Positions 63,463-64,000 of a stretch of DNA of 64,000 nt are shown here, piece after piece. The stretch comes from Aestuariispira ectoiniformans (GTDB lineage: Bacteria; Pseudomonadota; Alphaproteobacteria; UBA8366; Aestuariispiraceae), in NCBI RefSeq assembly GCF_025136295.1, contig NZ_CP062788.1, positions 1,457,001 through 1,521,000 of the forward strand, given 5' to 3'. The notes beneath the pieces were generated by a model, which was not told the origin of the DNA, made no database searches, and was given only the letters and a program-made list of their open reading frames with translations. Every line of letters begins with the position of its first letter. Position 1 is the stretch's first letter. Position numbers and translations under genes: made by a program.

Positions 63463-64000
63463 TATTACGATTCTGACCGAAGACCAGCTACGCGAACAGG
63501 TGCATCTGGATCGCAGTCTGGTGGACGTGGTTGCCGGTGCGTTCAGCCGCTTGGCGGAGGGCGGCGTTGTCATGCCCCCGATCCTCAGCATGGAAATCGA
63601 GGAAAAACACGGCGAGGTCGACGTCAAAACCGCCTATGTACCGGGGCTGGATGGCTTTGCCATCAAGGTCAGTCCTGGGTTTTTCGACAATCCAAAACTG
63701 GGCCTGCCGAGCCTGAACGGCCTGATGGTCCTGTTCAGTTCGGAGACCGGCCTTGTGAAGGCGGTCCTGCTGGACAATGGCTATCTGACTGACCTGCGCA
63801 CGGCGGCCGCCGGTGCCGTCGCGGCCCGGGCGCTTGCCCCGGAAAAGATGACGACGGCGGGTGTGATCGGTACGGGCCTGCAGGCGGAACTGCAGATCAA
63901 GGCTTTGAAGCTGGTGCGCGACTTCGACGACCTCGTTGTCTGGGGCCGGGACCGGTCCAAGGCTGAAGATTATGCGAAAAAGATGACCGCAGACCTGGGC
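63455..64000 (+). CDS. eutC: EutC-like ornithine cyclodeaminase family protein, cut by window end
   Basis: 182 residues are visible of an expected 320-330. It has the family's GGVVMPP, VKTAYVPGLDGFAIKVSPG and YLTDLRTAAAGAVAARALAP blocks, and the NAD-binding VIGTGLQAELQ. ATG 63455 overlaps the eutB stop region by 8 bases. Paired with eutB, it should reduce or deaminate an intermediate of hydroxyectoine breakdown. The 3' part and any following eut/doe genes are outside the window. Confidence 0.78.
   Translation, partial: MPDITILTEDQLREQVHLDRSLVDVVAGAFSRLAEGGVVMPPILSMEIEEKHGEVDVKTAYVPGLDGFAIKVSPGFFDNPKLGLPSLNGLMVLFSSETGLVKAVLLDNGYLTDLRTAAAGAVAARALAPEKMTTAGVIGTGLQAELQIKALKLVRDFDDLVVWGRDRSKAEDYAKKMTADLG

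Overview
The window reads as chromosomal DNA of an alphaproteobacterium, most like a marine or salt-adapted Rhodospirillales-type organism. This rests on gene content and order: rplU-rpmA-obgE-proB-proA-nadD-rsfS-rlmH, tamA-tamB, paired bacterioferritins, choline-sulfate use (choX/betC/LysR), PutA with a divergent Lrp regulator, and a eutB-eutC pair. No database search was possible, so the taxonomy is inference.

Positions 1-13,012 hold an accessory biosynthetic locus that I cannot match to a characterised pathway. Three coupled minus-strand genes run off the left edge: a short ParB-fold protein of the free-serine-kinase (SbnI/SerK) type, a fold-III PLP amino-acid decarboxylase, and a cysteine-synthase-like PLP enzyme. 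Diverging from a small AT-rich control region is a tightly packed plus-strand run of at least 12 genes: an acyl carrier protein with an insertion, a degenerate ketosynthase (chain-length-factor-like), an intact ketosynthase, two tandem PaaK-like adenylating enzymes, a DUF6622-like membrane protein, an unknown small protein, a second membrane protein, a FabZ-like hotdog protein, a FabG-like reductase, an arylamine N-acetyltransferase-like amide synthase and an ATP-grasp ligase. Together they suggest a reduced, type II PKS/FAS-like acyl chain joined to an unusual amino acid through an amide. The locus ends 57 bp from the 3' end of tRNA-Ser(CGA).

Positions 13,070-29,314 are mainly core genome: tRNA-Ser, L21/L27, Obg, proline synthesis, NadD, RsfS and RlmH, then a peptide-binding protein, a two-gene bacterioferritin operon behind Fur-like boxes, Bfd, and TamA/TamB. 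Positions 29,381-33,158 hold choline uptake and choline-sulfatase with a LysR regulator. Then follow a photolyase, a large ADP-forming acyl-CoA synthetase/GNAT fusion (a second copy lies at 58,134-60,815), a TetR-controlled HlyD/ABC-2 exporter behind a 22-bp palindrome, PutA and its Lrp regulator, a GT4 glycosyltransferase, an orphan PAS histidine kinase, two EamA exporters, a Tat-exported multicopper oxidase, and an ECF41 sigma factor whose expected promoter motif sits before the neighbouring carboxymuconolactone-decarboxylase gene.

Positions 52,799-57,920 hold a cystine ABC transporter (TcyJLN type), an overlapping GNAT/LuxR pair that resembles a divergent quorum-sensing unit, a lone amino-acid-binding protein and a small XRE regulator. 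The right end has the second synthetase/GNAT fusion, another XRE regulator, and a GntR (FCD-type) gene divergent from eutB-eutC, with eutC cut by the window edge. No insertion sequence, integrase, phage gene, CRISPR array or rRNA gene was seen.
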